Source: Gammaproteobacteria bacterium (lineage in GTDB: Bacteria > Pseudomonadota > Gammaproteobacteria > Pseudomonadales > Azotimanducaceae). From it: 33,180 bases of DNA. The notes under the pieces were generated by a model. That model had not been told where the DNA came from, made no database searches, and saw nothing but the letters and a program-made list of their open reading frames with translations. Location of the stretch: NCBI GenBank assembly GCA_028821405.1, contig JAPPGK010000057.1, positions 1 to 33,180 on the forward strand. Reading direction: 5' to 3'. This document shows positions 1 to 8,281 of this stretch, in pieces; within the stretch, counting starts at the first letter, position 1; each line of letters starts with the position of its first letter. Made by a program: the position numbers and the translations under genes.

Positions 1-289
1 CGCCGTTCGAGGGCACCACGGCCGGCCGCCCGATCCGCTCCGCCCACCAGCGCAGATGCGCCGTGCGGTTCTTCATCGTGCCGATCGAGCGCCCCTGGCG
101 CTGCCACTCGCGCACCAGCGCCACGGCGTGCTTGCGCCTCAGCCCCGTCGCCCGCAGGCCCTTGAAGCCGAGATCGTGCAGGGTGTTCGCCATCTGCGCC
201 AGCGCGTAGGAACGCGCCGTGCGCGTGCCGTGCGAGCCGTCGCCGTGCGCCTTCTCCAGGCGCTTCAGGTCGAAGTTCAGATCGCGCAT
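1..289 (-). CDS. Integrase, N-terminal part (runs off left edge)
   Basis: This reading frame starts at the ATG at 289-287 and stays open to the window edge, giving 96 residues. It begins MRDLNFDLKRLEKAHGDGS and includes the stretch SIGTMKNRTAHLRWWAERIG. That pattern matches the N-terminal SAM-like DNA-binding domain of the tyrosine-recombinase family covered by Phage_int_SAM_2 and Integrase_1, found in integrative elements. A strong ribosome binding site (GGAGGTGG, about 291-298) sits just upstream and fixes the start. The catalytic Arg/His/Tyr residues would lie beyond the left edge, so activity cannot be judged. It is read away from the island, whose other end abuts tRNA-Ser. Family assignment is from memory of the motif pattern; the open frame and ribosome site are seen directly. 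Confidence 0.8.
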   Translation of the reverse strand, partial: MRDLNFDLKRLEKAHGDGSHGTRTARSYALAQMANTLHDLGFKGLRATGLRRKHAVALVREWQRQGRSIGTMKNRTAHLRWWAERIGRPAVVPSNG

Positions 290-1393
290 CGTCCACCTCC
301 GACCGACGCTATACGCCTGTCCGGGAACCCGGTCTACGACCACGCTTGTAGCAATCCGCTAAGCCGGAAACCGCGCGGAACGCAGCGCGCCGAAGCGGCG
401 CCGACTGCGCCTCTGGACTTTTTTCGGCGGGGGAACGAGGGAAGCTGCCGCGCCCGGCGCCGCGTCAACGGGCCGGGCCGGCGTACGAGGTTAGTTTTGC
501 TGGGCGATCCGCCGTCCCTCGACGAGGACGATGCGGACCCGCATTGCTGCGCAAGGCCCTTTGATGCAGTTGCCGTGCCGTCGCATGCGGCGGCCGCGGC
601 GTGTCTTGCGACATGGGCGCGCGGCCTCTTGTCTGGCGGCGATGGCTTCGCGGCCTGCGGTGTCTTTCAACCGCCCACGCCAAGGATGCCTCCCTGGCCG
701 CCGCGACCGCCTCGGTCGCCGCGACAGCGTCGGCCTCGATCAAGGACGTGTCCTGTCCCGTCGTGCCCCGCGAGTCCTCGAATGGTCTCGCGAAGCCGCC
801 GCGCTGCCGCGTTCGGGATGTTGGTCTATGCCGCCAATCGGAGTGGCGGCCCATCCCGCGATCCGCCCCCGACGCCCCGCAGAGCGACATGGCGAATCCG
901 TGCCCGATGCCGGTGCATCTCCCCGGCGAACTCCGGAATGCGCTAGCATCCCGGAAGCGGCACCCGGACGCCGGTGGCCTGCCTGGCCGCCGCGCCCTTC
1001 ACGCAGGATTCCCGCCTGCCGTCCGGTTTCCCGGTCTGTCGGCGCTCCCGCCGACCATGCCGCGCAAGGGCGGCTCGAAAGTGGCTCCACCCTACCATGC
1101 GGCACCAAGGCGGCACTACCGCCGCGTGTTTAGCATCCCGCGCCGCCGCTGCGCTCCAGCGCCGTTTCGCGCGCTGTCACTACCTACTTCCACGCCACGC
1201 CGACTCTGGTCGGCGCAACGGCCGAGACGTTGTGCGACAGAGCGTGGAGGTAGTGACAGCGCGCCCGCGCCGCGTATCCGCGTATGCGTGAACGACCAAA
1301 CAGCCCATGAACCCATAGACCGCCCACCGGGTCGCCGGGTCAGCGATTCGACCGTCTAACCCGGTGTTGACCGAGTCGCTCGACCAGTCGCCC
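290..1393. other. About 1.1 kb without a convincing gene
   Basis: Several long open frames exist on both strands, but all have the Arg/Pro/Ser-rich composition of chance frames in GC-rich DNA, none has a good ribosome site, and none resembles a family I recognise. The part nearest 290 is the 5' leader of the integrase. A weak terminator-like arrangement for the plus strand lies at 387-424: stem GCGCCG/CGGCGC at 387-401, an alternative stem at 397-411, then six T at 419-424 about seven bases after the second stem. The stretch also holds the nested inverted repeat at 1169-1264, listed separately. It may be decayed island DNA. Confidence 0.5.
1169..1264. repeat. Nested inverted repeat with two internal hairpins
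   Basis: The outer arms are 1169-1195 and 1242-1264. They pair over 16 uninterrupted bases (GGTAGTGACAGCGCGC in the right arm, 1249-1264) plus 7 more (GCGTGGA) beyond a 4-base bulge present only in the left arm. Between the arms, 1198-1204 and 1209-1215 form a perfect 7-bp stem with a TCTG loop, and CAACG at 1216-1220 pairs with CGTTG at 1228-1232. As DNA or RNA this gives a branched shape with one long stem carrying two hairpins. It has no T-run at either end. It could be a small non-autonomous element, a recombination or replication site, or a structured RNA; the sequence alone does not decide. Confidence 0.75.
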
Positions 1394-2446
1394 TCACCCG
1401 CCGCCGTGGCCTCCATCCGGCGACAGCCCCGCAGCAATGTCGATGAACGGCCCGACCGACTTGCCCAGAACCGCCACGCCCGCCTCGTGCGCGAACGGCA
1501 GTCGGTACCTGCTGCGCGCGGCACCGTTGAGCGCGAAGTCGTAGCCGCCGACATTGACCACGTAGAACAACCCGTCGCGGCACTCCACCGTCGCAAGGTC
1601 GCGACGGAACGGCCATTCCCCGTCGAACTCAGCCTTGCTTACGACGACCGTTGGCCAGCGTCCCGCTTCGATGTCCTTGTCGGAACGCTTGACCCACCGA
1701 TCATCGTCCTGCTTCAGGATCTCGACCGAACGACGGTAATCCACCGTCCCGAATTCGTCGTCCCTTAGGTTTCGGAAGTCGACGTACACGACCGAGAGCC
1801 TGCGGATCTCGCCTCCCGGGTCGGGATGGCCTCCGAGCGTAAACTGCATGGAGATGGCCCGTACCAGCCGCTCCATCCGTCCAATCAGACCGCTGTTCAC
1901 CCGCGGGTAGTAGTCGCGGTAGAGCGACTCCGGATCGCCGAGATACGGCACCGGATCCTCGACGCGCGACTCCAGCGCTTCCCACTCGCCCTTCGGGTCG
2001 ATCGGCCCATGTCCCGCCCCGGCCACAACGTCCAGGTTGTAATAGCGGCCCATCTTCCCGAACAGGGACAGGATCCCGACGCAATCGTTCAGCACCGGAT
2101 CCGTCGTGATGAAATCCAGATCGCCCTGCATCAGGGGTCGTTCCGTTCCGCCATAGTGTTCCGTACAAATGGTGCCCAGCAGGCTCTCCAAGTCGTGCCC
2201 GAGCGCCTGCATCGCCCTCCTGTCCGGGTAGGCGCCGTCCCGACCTTTGCGAACCACGGCGATGTAGCACTTCATCAGGCGTTCGAGGCCGCTCGCCAAC
2301 AGCTGGTGCGGCAGGTGGTAGAACGTGCGCCCCATGTCGATTTCCTGCAGGTGGCCGAATCCGGCCTCAAGGAGCTCTCTGGATGTTTCGAGCTCGTCGT
2401 GCAGGCACACGAAGCGAATCAGGTCGTCGTCTGTCGTCATTGGCAT
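1394..2446 (-). CDS. Hypothetical protein, 350 aa, possible HEPN-like N-terminal half
   Basis: I do not recognise this protein as a named family. Composition and codon use look like a real gene, unlike the frames to its left. It starts MPMTTDDDL; ATGs at 2446 and 2440 are both possible and neither has a clear ribosome site. Residues 40-95 are helical in character, with GLERLMK at 53-59 and R77 followed after six residues by H84 in ALGHDLESLL. This recalls the RX4-6H motif of HEPN RNases, which are common in defence loci, but the similarity is slight and the idea is inference. The C-terminal half looks mixed alpha/beta, with no signal peptide or membrane segment. It diverges from the type III restriction-modification operon across 369 bp, so it may be an accessory or an independent defence gene. 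Confidence 0.75.
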   Translation of the reverse strand: MPMTTDDDLIRFVCLHDELETSRELLEAGFGHLQEIDMGRTFYHLPHQLLASGLERLMKCYIAVVRKGRDGAYPDRRAMQALGHDLESLLGTICTEHYGGTERPLMQGDLDFITTDPVLNDCVGILSLFGKMGRYYNLDVVAGAGHGPIDPKGEWEALESRVEDPVPYLGDPESLYRDYYPRVNSGLIGRMERLVRAISMQFTLGGHPDPGGEIRRLSVVYVDFRNLRDDEFGTVDYRRSVEILKQDDDRWVKRSDKDIEAGRWPTVVVSKAEFDGEWPFRRDLATVECRDGLFYVVNVGGYDFALNGAARSRYRLPFAHEAGVAVLGKSVGPFIDIAAGLSPDGGHGGG

Positions 2447-2815
2447 CCGGCTCTATGCGGACAAGCGGTCAGCTGCGGAAGCTCGCGCCCACCGCCACAG
2501 GGGCCGGTCCGTGTTCCACAACTCGTCAATACCGGAATCCGCACCCAACGGCAACGTCACCGTGTGGTCGTTGCGACGTCCTGCGACGGTTCGCGGTAAT
2601 GACGTGCTGCCCGGCAACGTTGTGCCAAGGACCAGATTTGCAGCGGAGGCGGCGCAACGAGACAATGCAGCTATGCTTCAGCCAGCCTTGTTCCGCACCC
2701 TCAAGGAAGTCCTGACCAACTGCGGTCGACCATCGCGCGCCACCGCCGACGCGGCTCTCACTGCACGTTTGGCTCTGGCTCGGCACCCCGCCACGAATAG
2801 TCCTAGGACCGCCAA
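2447..2815. other. Divergent intergenic region upstream of mod
   Basis: These 369 bases separate the starts of the 350-aa hypothetical protein (minus) and mod (plus). They should hold both promoters, but I cannot pick out a convincing -35/-10 pair on either strand. A 9-base direct repeat CGGCAACGT occurs at about 2549 and 2611. Open frames crossing the region have chance-like composition and are not called as genes. Confidence 0.4.
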
Positions 2816-4645
2816 GTGACCGAAATCAACTTCAAGGGCAAGGAATTCGTCTACAACCACCACCTCTCCGTTCCGTTCCATCCCATCGTGCCGGATCCGA
2901 CCAAGGGCATTGGCGAGCCGGCGCTTGACGGGAACCTCATCATCCACGGCGACAATCTGCACGCCCTCAAATCGCTTCTCCCGTTCTACGCGGGCAAGGT
3001 CGATTGCGTATTCATCGACCCGCCTTACAACACCGGAAATGAGGGCTGGTGCTACAACGACAACGTTAACGCGCCGATGACCAGAGCATGGCTCGACGCA
3101 AATCCCGTGGGCGAGGACGACGGCCTGCGCCACGACAAGTGGTGCGCCATGATGTGGCCGCGCCTGCGGCTACTCTACGAACTCCTCGATGATCACGGCG
3201 TCATGTTCATGACCATCGGCGATGACGAAGCCCATCGGTTGACGAACATCTGCTGCGAGCTGTTCGGCCCCGAGAATCATGTCGCCACCTTCGTCTGGCG
3301 CAAGGTGGACAGTCCAAACGACAACAAGGTCGCGATCACGCCGGACCACGACTATGTGCTCTGTTTCGCTCGAGACATCACGGCCGCCCGCTTCTCACGC
3401 ATGGCGGCGCCGTCCATCCTCGACGCCTATTCCAATCGGGATGACGAGGGGCGTCTATACAGGGATCGGCTTCTAAAAAAGAACGGCCGCAACAGTCTGC
3501 GCCGGGACCGCCCGACCATGTACTTCGGCGTGGAGAGTCCCGACGGCGAAGATGTCTTTCCGATGCACGACAACGGCGAAGAGGCGTGCTGGTCAATGGG
3601 CTCAAAAGGGGTCCAACGCCATCGCGCCGCTGGCACGCTGATCTGGAAGAAAATCACAAAGCTCGACCGGGAGGTCTGGGAGCCATATACGCGCGAATTT
3701 GCTCCGGAGGATGACCCGACCCGTCCGTTTCCCTCAATCTGGTCGGATGTCGACACCATGCGACAGGCGAAGGCCATGCTCAGGCAGATCTTCGATACCT
3801 CCGACCTGTTCGAGACACCAAAGACGGTCAAGCTGATTCGTCGAATCATCGAAATGTGCGCCGGTCCCGATGCCCTCATCCTTGACTCTTTCGCGGGCTC
3901 CGGCACAACGGGCCACGCGGTGCTAGAAGCCAACAAGCTTGACGGAGGCCACCGTCGGTTCATTTTAGTCGAGATGGAAGATTACGCCGACCGCCTAACG
4001 GCGGAGCGCCTGCGCCGCGTAAGCGAGGGCTACAGCTTCGCGGGCAAGCACAGGACCGAACTCCTACGCCAGAAGATCACCTGGTCTACGCTCCGAAGGT
4101 CCGACAAGGTGCTCGACGAAATCACGAAGATCGAGAACCTCCAAGGCCACCAGTACGACTCCATCGCCAAGACGGTCAAGAACGGAGACCTCGTCGTAAC
4201 GGGCGAGAAAGCCGTCACCGAGCGGATCGAAGGTCTGGGCGGTTCCTTCACCTATTGCACGCTCGGCGACCCGGTCGAACTCGACAGCATCTTGACCGGC
4301 AAGGCACTGCCATCCTGGGGGCAACTCGGGGCGGTCCTGTTCAACATGGCCACCAACCGCACCGCGAACCCGGCCGCGGGACGCGAGGCTGACTTCTACA
4401 TCGGCCAAGCGGATGATGGTCAGCACGTCTGGCTCATCTACAGGCCAGACCTCGACTGGCTCAAGTCCCCGGAGGCAGCCTTGACACTCTCACGTGCCAA
4501 AGGAATCGCAGCCACCGCTTCCGCCGGCCGTCATCTGGTCTTCGCTGCAGCGCGCTACGTCAGCCAGAAAATGCTGACGGAGCAACGTGTCCCCGTGGAG
4601 TTCGTCCCGCTTCCGTTTGCCCTCTACCGGATCGACCGGTCCTGA
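2816..4645 (+). CDS. mod: Type III restriction-modification DNA methyltransferase (Mod)
   Basis: Mod is the modification and target-recognition subunit of a type III restriction system. It methylates adenine in an asymmetric site using S-adenosylmethionine and is also needed for cleavage. The 609-residue protein has catalytic motif IV as DPPY at 68-71, in VFIDPPYNTGNEGW, and the AdoMet-binding motif as FAGSGTT at 359-365. Motif IV before motif I is the beta-class order of type III Mod enzymes. The region between them should contain the target-recognition domain. Length is close to EcoP15I Mod (about 640). The start is GTG at 2816, with TAGGA a few bases upstream as a modest ribosome site. The stop is 2 bp before res. 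Codons 220-222 contain an A_AAA_AAG heptamer (3475-3481), a potential slippery site. No other simple repeat of the phase-variation type is seen. Confidence 0.95.
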   Translation: MTEINFKGKEFVYNHHLSVPFHPIVPDPTKGIGEPALDGNLIIHGDNLHALKSLLPFYAGKVDCVFIDPPYNTGNEGWCYNDNVNAPMTRAWLDANPVGEDDGLRHDKWCAMMWPRLRLLYELLDDHGVMFMTIGDDEAHRLTNICCELFGPENHVATFVWRKVDSPNDNKVAITPDHDYVLCFARDITAARFSRMAAPSILDAYSNRDDEGRLYRDRLLKKNGRNSLRRDRPTMYFGVESPDGEDVFPMHDNGEEACWSMGSKGVQRHRAAGTLIWKKITKLDREVWEPYTREFAPEDDPTRPFPSIWSDVDTMRQAKAMLRQIFDTSDLFETPKTVKLIRRIIEMCAGPDALILDSFAGSGTTGHAVLEANKLDGGHRRFILVEMEDYADRLTAERLRRVSEGYSFAGKHRTELLRQKITWSTLRRSDKVLDEITKIENLQGHQYDSIAKTVKNGDLVVTGEKAVTERIEGLGGSFTYCTLGDPVELDSILTGKALPSWGQLGAVLFNMATNRTANPAAGREADFYIGQADDGQHVWLIYRPDLDWLKSPEAALTLSRAKGIAATASAGRHLVFAAARYVSQKMLTEQRVPVEFVPLPFALYRIDRS

Positions 4646-4647
4646 CC

Positions 4648-7317
4648 ATGTTCCGGCAACTCGACTATCAGGATCGCGTCCTGGCGGCGCTGGACTCCCA
4701 CATTGACCTCCTGAAGGCGAACAAGCACGAGACGGACGAGATCGCGGCGCTTGCCGCCACCAAACCACACCTGAACATCCCCGTCCCCGACTTTGCCGAG
4801 AACGCCTGGAACGCTCTCAAAGCCGAACGCAAGCTCCCTCTTTCCCGCCGTGGCGTCCCATACTCTCGGCGCAAGGACGGATGTGATCGCGCAGTCCCGA
4901 ACGTCGTGCTCAAGGTGCCCACGGGAGGCGGCAAGACCTGGCTGGCCGTCTCCGGCGTCTCTCGGATCCTGGGCAGATATCTGGAACGCAACACCGGGTT
5001 TGTCCTGTGGGTCGTTCCCAACGAGGCCATCTACAGCCAAACGCTGAAGCATTTGAAAGACCGGCAACACCCCTACCGCCAAGCCTTGGACCGCGTCGCC
5101 GCCGGCCGCGTGAAGGTCATGGAAAAAGCGGACCACCTCAATGCGCGAGATGTCGAGGCGAACCTGTGCGTGATGCTGCTGATGCTGCAATCCGCCAACC
5201 GCGAGACCAAAGACACGCTCAAGATGTTCCAGGATCGCGGCGACGTGCATGGCTTCTTTCCACCGGAAGGCGACCAGGAAGCGCACCGGCAAGCGTTGTG
5301 CGACACGGCGAACCTTGACGCCTATCGCGGGATGTTCCCCATGGTCAAGGACTCGCTCGGCAACGCCCTGCGGATGATTCGGCCTCTGGTGGTGCTCGAC
5401 GAAGGACACAAGGCGATTTCCGATCTCGCCTTCCACACCCTCTACGGATTCAATCCGTGCTATGTCCTCGAACTGACCGCGACGCCCCGGGATGTTCAGG
5501 AGCGGCGTGGCAGGAACCCCCGGCCCGCTCGCTACGCCAACCTCCTCGTCGAGGTGACCGGGCGGGAAATCGACCGCGAAGGCATGATCAAGATGCCTCT
5601 CAATCTGGATGCGAGGCAGGGGACGGATTGGCGCGCGACCCTGTACGCGGCCCTCAGCCGCCTCGATCAACTCGACGCTGCGGCGAGCACGCTTCGCGCC
5701 GAAACGGATCGCTACATTCGACCAATCATGCTGATCCAGGTCGAGCGCACGGGCTCCGACCAACGGGAAAGCGGACGGATCCACGCCGAAGATGTCCGAG
5801 AGGCGTTGCTTGGGGCCGGCTTCGACGACGCAGAGATAGCGGTCAAGACGGCGGAGACGAACGATCTCGCCCAACCCGAGAACCAAGACCTGCTCTCGTC
5901 GACCAACCGCGTGCGCGCGATCATCACCAAACAGGCCCTGCAGGAGGGCTGGGACTGTCCCTTCGCGTACCTGCTCTGCTCCCTCGCCGCGAGCTCCAAC
6001 CTGAACGCCATGACGCAGCTCGTGGGCCGCATTCTCCGGCAGCCTCATGCGAGCAAGACCGACGTCGGCGAACTCGACGAGTGCCACGTCATCACGCACC
6101 ACGCCGAGACCGCGGACGTCGTGGCTGCCATCAAGTCCGGTCTGGAACGCGACGGGCTTGGAGACCTAGTGCTTGAGGTGGGCCCACAAGACACAGGTGA
6201 CGCCTCCACACGCCGCAAACTACCTCGCCGAGCCCGGTTCGCGAAGAAGGAGATCTACCTCCCCAGAGTGATGGTCACGGACGGAACGGACGTCCGCGAG
6301 ATCGACTACGAAACCGACATCCTGTCCCGTATCGACTGGCGCGGCTTCGATCCTCGGCCCATTGCCGAACGCGTGCCGCTGGACGCCCAGTTCGCCGAGA
6401 CTCAGTTCCATCGGATTGCGATCACGGGCGGCGACGATCCCTTCACCGGCGAATCCGTCACCGGTGCGAGCGAGGCTCTCCGCTTCGACGCTTCCTACGC
6501 CGTCCGGACAATTCTCGACGTCGTTCCCAACCCTTTCGTCGGACGCGAGATCGTAGGCGGCCTTCTAGCCGCGCTCCGAGAACGTGGCTTCGACGCAGTC
6601 CACCTCGGGCGCCTTGCCGGTCTGATCATCGAGGAGGCGCGCAAAACCCTTCAAACCGAGCGCGATGTACGCGCCGAAGCTGTGTTCAAGGCCGGCGCGA
6701 CCGATGGTCGCATCCAGTTCCATTTACGCCTCGACAGCAACGACTGGCACATGCCATTCCACATCGACACAACCGCGCCCGAGAACGCGCCGCTGGTAGC
6801 CTCCAAGGCCGGCGGCCCATTGAGCAAGAGCTTGTTTGTCCCGGTGTACCAGCAGGACTTGAACAGCGACGAGCGCGAGGTCGCCGTCTATTTGGACGCG
6901 GATACGGCCCTGAAGTGGTGGCACCGGAACGTCGCGCGTGCGCAGTACGGGATCCAGGGCTGGCAAAGCCGCAGGATCTACCCCGACTTCGTCTTCGCAA
7001 TGGGAGCGGACGGCCATCCTGAGCGCATCACCGTCCTCGAGACCAAGGGCGACCACCTGGACAACATCGACACCGACTACAAGCGCAATCTCCTAGACTT
7101 CCTCTCCCGTGGTCGCTGGAGACGGTCATTGGAGATACGCGACGGGGTCGATTTGGGTTCCGTCGAGCTGCCTACGTTCCAGTTTGCGCTTGTACTCATG
7201 CGAGACTGGAAGGTCGAGTTGCCGAATCTACTATCCGGCGCCCCCAAACCCAGCACCAGCGATCATCAGGCCGAGGAGGGCAAAATCGAAGGACCAGCCA
7301 CGGAGTCCCGTGCGTGA
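4648..7317 (+). CDS. res: Type III restriction enzyme, helicase-nuclease subunit (Res)
   Basis: Res is the ATP-dependent translocase and endonuclease that, bound to Mod, cuts unmethylated foreign DNA. The 889-residue protein carries superfamily 2 helicase motifs in order: Walker A PTGGGKTW at 91-98, DEGH at 251-254, TATPRD at 277-282, and motif VI QLVGRILRQP at 457-466. The C-terminal nuclease shows a PD-(D/E)XK pattern: D780 in YPDFVFAM, then E798 and K800 in VLETKGDHL. All key residues are present, so the enzyme looks intact. The length is near EcoP15I Res (about 970). ATG at 4648 follows the mod stop by 2 bp, so the two are surely co-transcribed. The 3' end overlaps a GTG that begins the decayed AlbA_2 gene by 4 bp, which suggests a former third operon member. 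Confidence 0.96.
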   Translation: MFRQLDYQDRVLAALDSHIDLLKANKHETDEIAALAATKPHLNIPVPDFAENAWNALKAERKLPLSRRGVPYSRRKDGCDRAVPNVVLKVPTGGGKTWLAVSGVSRILGRYLERNTGFVLWVVPNEAIYSQTLKHLKDRQHPYRQALDRVAAGRVKVMEKADHLNARDVEANLCVMLLMLQSANRETKDTLKMFQDRGDVHGFFPPEGDQEAHRQALCDTANLDAYRGMFPMVKDSLGNALRMIRPLVVLDEGHKAISDLAFHTLYGFNPCYVLELTATPRDVQERRGRNPRPARYANLLVEVTGREIDREGMIKMPLNLDARQGTDWRATLYAALSRLDQLDAAASTLRAETDRYIRPIMLIQVERTGSDQRESGRIHAEDVREALLGAGFDDAEIAVKTAETNDLAQPENQDLLSSTNRVRAIITKQALQEGWDCPFAYLLCSLAASSNLNAMTQLVGRILRQPHASKTDVGELDECHVITHHAETADVVAAIKSGLERDGLGDLVLEVGPQDTGDASTRRKLPRRARFAKKEIYLPRVMVTDGTDVREIDYETDILSRIDWRGFDPRPIAERVPLDAQFAETQFHRIAITGGDDPFTGESVTGASEALRFDASYAVRTILDVVPNPFVGREIVGGLLAALRERGFDAVHLGRLAGLIIEEARKTLQTERDVRAEAVFKAGATDGRIQFHLRLDSNDWHMPFHIDTTAPENAPLVASKAGGPLSKSLFVPVYQQDLNSDEREVAVYLDADTALKWWHRNVARAQYGIQGWQSRRIYPDFVFAMGADGHPERITVLETKGDHLDNIDTDYKRNLLDFLSRGRWRRSLEIRDGVDLGSVELPTFQFALVLMRDWKVELPNLLSGAPKPSTSDHQAEEGKIEGPATESRA

Positions 7318-7738
7318 CACCCGAGCAAATCCTTGACCTCGTGGCATCCGGCGAATCCGAAACGCTGGAGCTCAAGGCCACTACGGGAACGCGCCGCGAA
7401 GCTCCCGCAACCGTGTGCGCCATGCTCAATCAACGCGGCGGACACGTCCTGTTTGCGTTTCTCCCGATGGCGCGTCGTGGGCCAACAGGTCACCGAGCGC
7501 ACCCTCGAGGATTTGGGAAGCGAAATACAGCCCATCGACCCCCCAGTCTTCCCGCAATCGAGAGAGTTCCGCTGTCGAGAGGCCGTGAGGCCGTGAGGTC
7601 GTGGTCATCCAGGTCGGTCGCGGCGCATCGTCGCCTTACCAGTACCGGGGAGCTTCCTATCGTCGGGTTGGCAACACCACGCGCGCCATGCTCGCGGACG
7701 AATACAACCGGATGCTCTTTGAACGCATGTGCCGAAGA
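7314..7738 (+). pseudogene. Decayed AlbA_2 (Schlafen-type) ATP-binding gene
   Basis: The GTG at 7314 overlaps the res stop by 4 bp. The first 50 residues (VASGESETLELKATTGTRRE, then LNQRGGHVLFAF) match the N-terminus of AlbA_2/Schlafen-domain proteins. The coding sense then jumps frames. One frame gives VVGQQVTERTLEDLGSEIQ and IDPPVFP, the next IERVPLSRGRE, and a third VIQVGRGASSPYQYRG followed by SYRRVGNTTRAMLADEYNRM. The breaks fit single-base losses near 7452 and 7468, one near 7555, and a tandem copy of CCGTGAGG at 7583-7598. Similarity ends after about 7735, where another gene fragment begins. The product was probably a nucleic-acid-linked accessory protein of the restriction operon; it cannot be made as one polypeptide. 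Clustered sequencing errors are an alternative, but the neighbouring genes are intact. Confidence 0.8.
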
Positions 7739-7749
7739 AGACGCTATAG

Positions 7750-8116
7750 ATGGAGTGGGCGGAGCAGCAGCGCTCGTTCCGAGGACCGGTCCTGATCGTC
7801 TGGGCAAGGGAGGACAGGCTGATGCCGCCCGCCCACGCCGAGCGACTGGCCGAGCACTTCGAGAAGTCGCACCTAGGGTGGGTCGACGACAGCCGGACGC
7901 TCATCCCGATCGACCAACCGGAGGGTTCTGACGAACCACCTCCGCACGTTCCTGGACCCGCAAGTGTCCCGAGCGCCGCTGGAGGCTGCCGATTCCCGGC
8001 AACGGACGGGAGACCGGCTGAAGGCACACTGCCCCGATCAGGATGTCAACGCGGGGATCTGGAAGCGCGAGATCAGTGCCGGCGCCGTCCGCGAGGACGA
8101 AACAGGGTGCGAATAG
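7750..8116 (+). pseudogene. C-terminal fragment of an alpha/beta hydrolase
   Basis: The frame from 7750 reads FRGPVLIVWAREDRLMPPAH, then AERLAEHF and DDSRTLIPIDQPE. This is the C-terminal part of an alpha/beta hydrolase, including the loop with the acidic member of the catalytic triad (ARED). At 7921-7926 an extra G shifts the frame; the restored reading LTNHLRTFLDPQ is the expected last helix and continues in frame to TAG at 8114-8116. The nucleophile elbow and N-terminal half are absent, replaced by the end of the AlbA_2 remnant, so this is a truncated, fused relic. The tail after TFLDPQ is not recognisable. No function is likely. Confidence 0.7.
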
Positions 8117-8281
8117 GATGACCGGGATATTTCAACCGCGATTCCGCCAGCGTCGACAGATCGCAAGCATCGGTCGAATGCGAGTAGCTTTCTTACATAC
8201 CCGATTTGATCGCTTGCAGCTAAACACGCACATCGGCTTCGCGTTCAATCCGCTGATCGTCTCGGATGGGGATGCGTGTCG

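Noticed and set aside
465-890. Minus-strand open frame in the gene-free stretch
   Set aside because: No family resemblance, no ribosome site, composition like chance frames; coding sense does not persist in any one frame.
1169-1264. Integron attC site
   Set aside because: The shape is reminiscent, but I do not find the conserved core triplets in the right places and no cassette-like gene spacing.
4624-6102. Long open frame (492 codons) on the minus strand opposite res
   Set aside because: It is antisense to the helicase motifs of res and has the composition of a mirror frame in GC-rich DNA; res motifs are clear.
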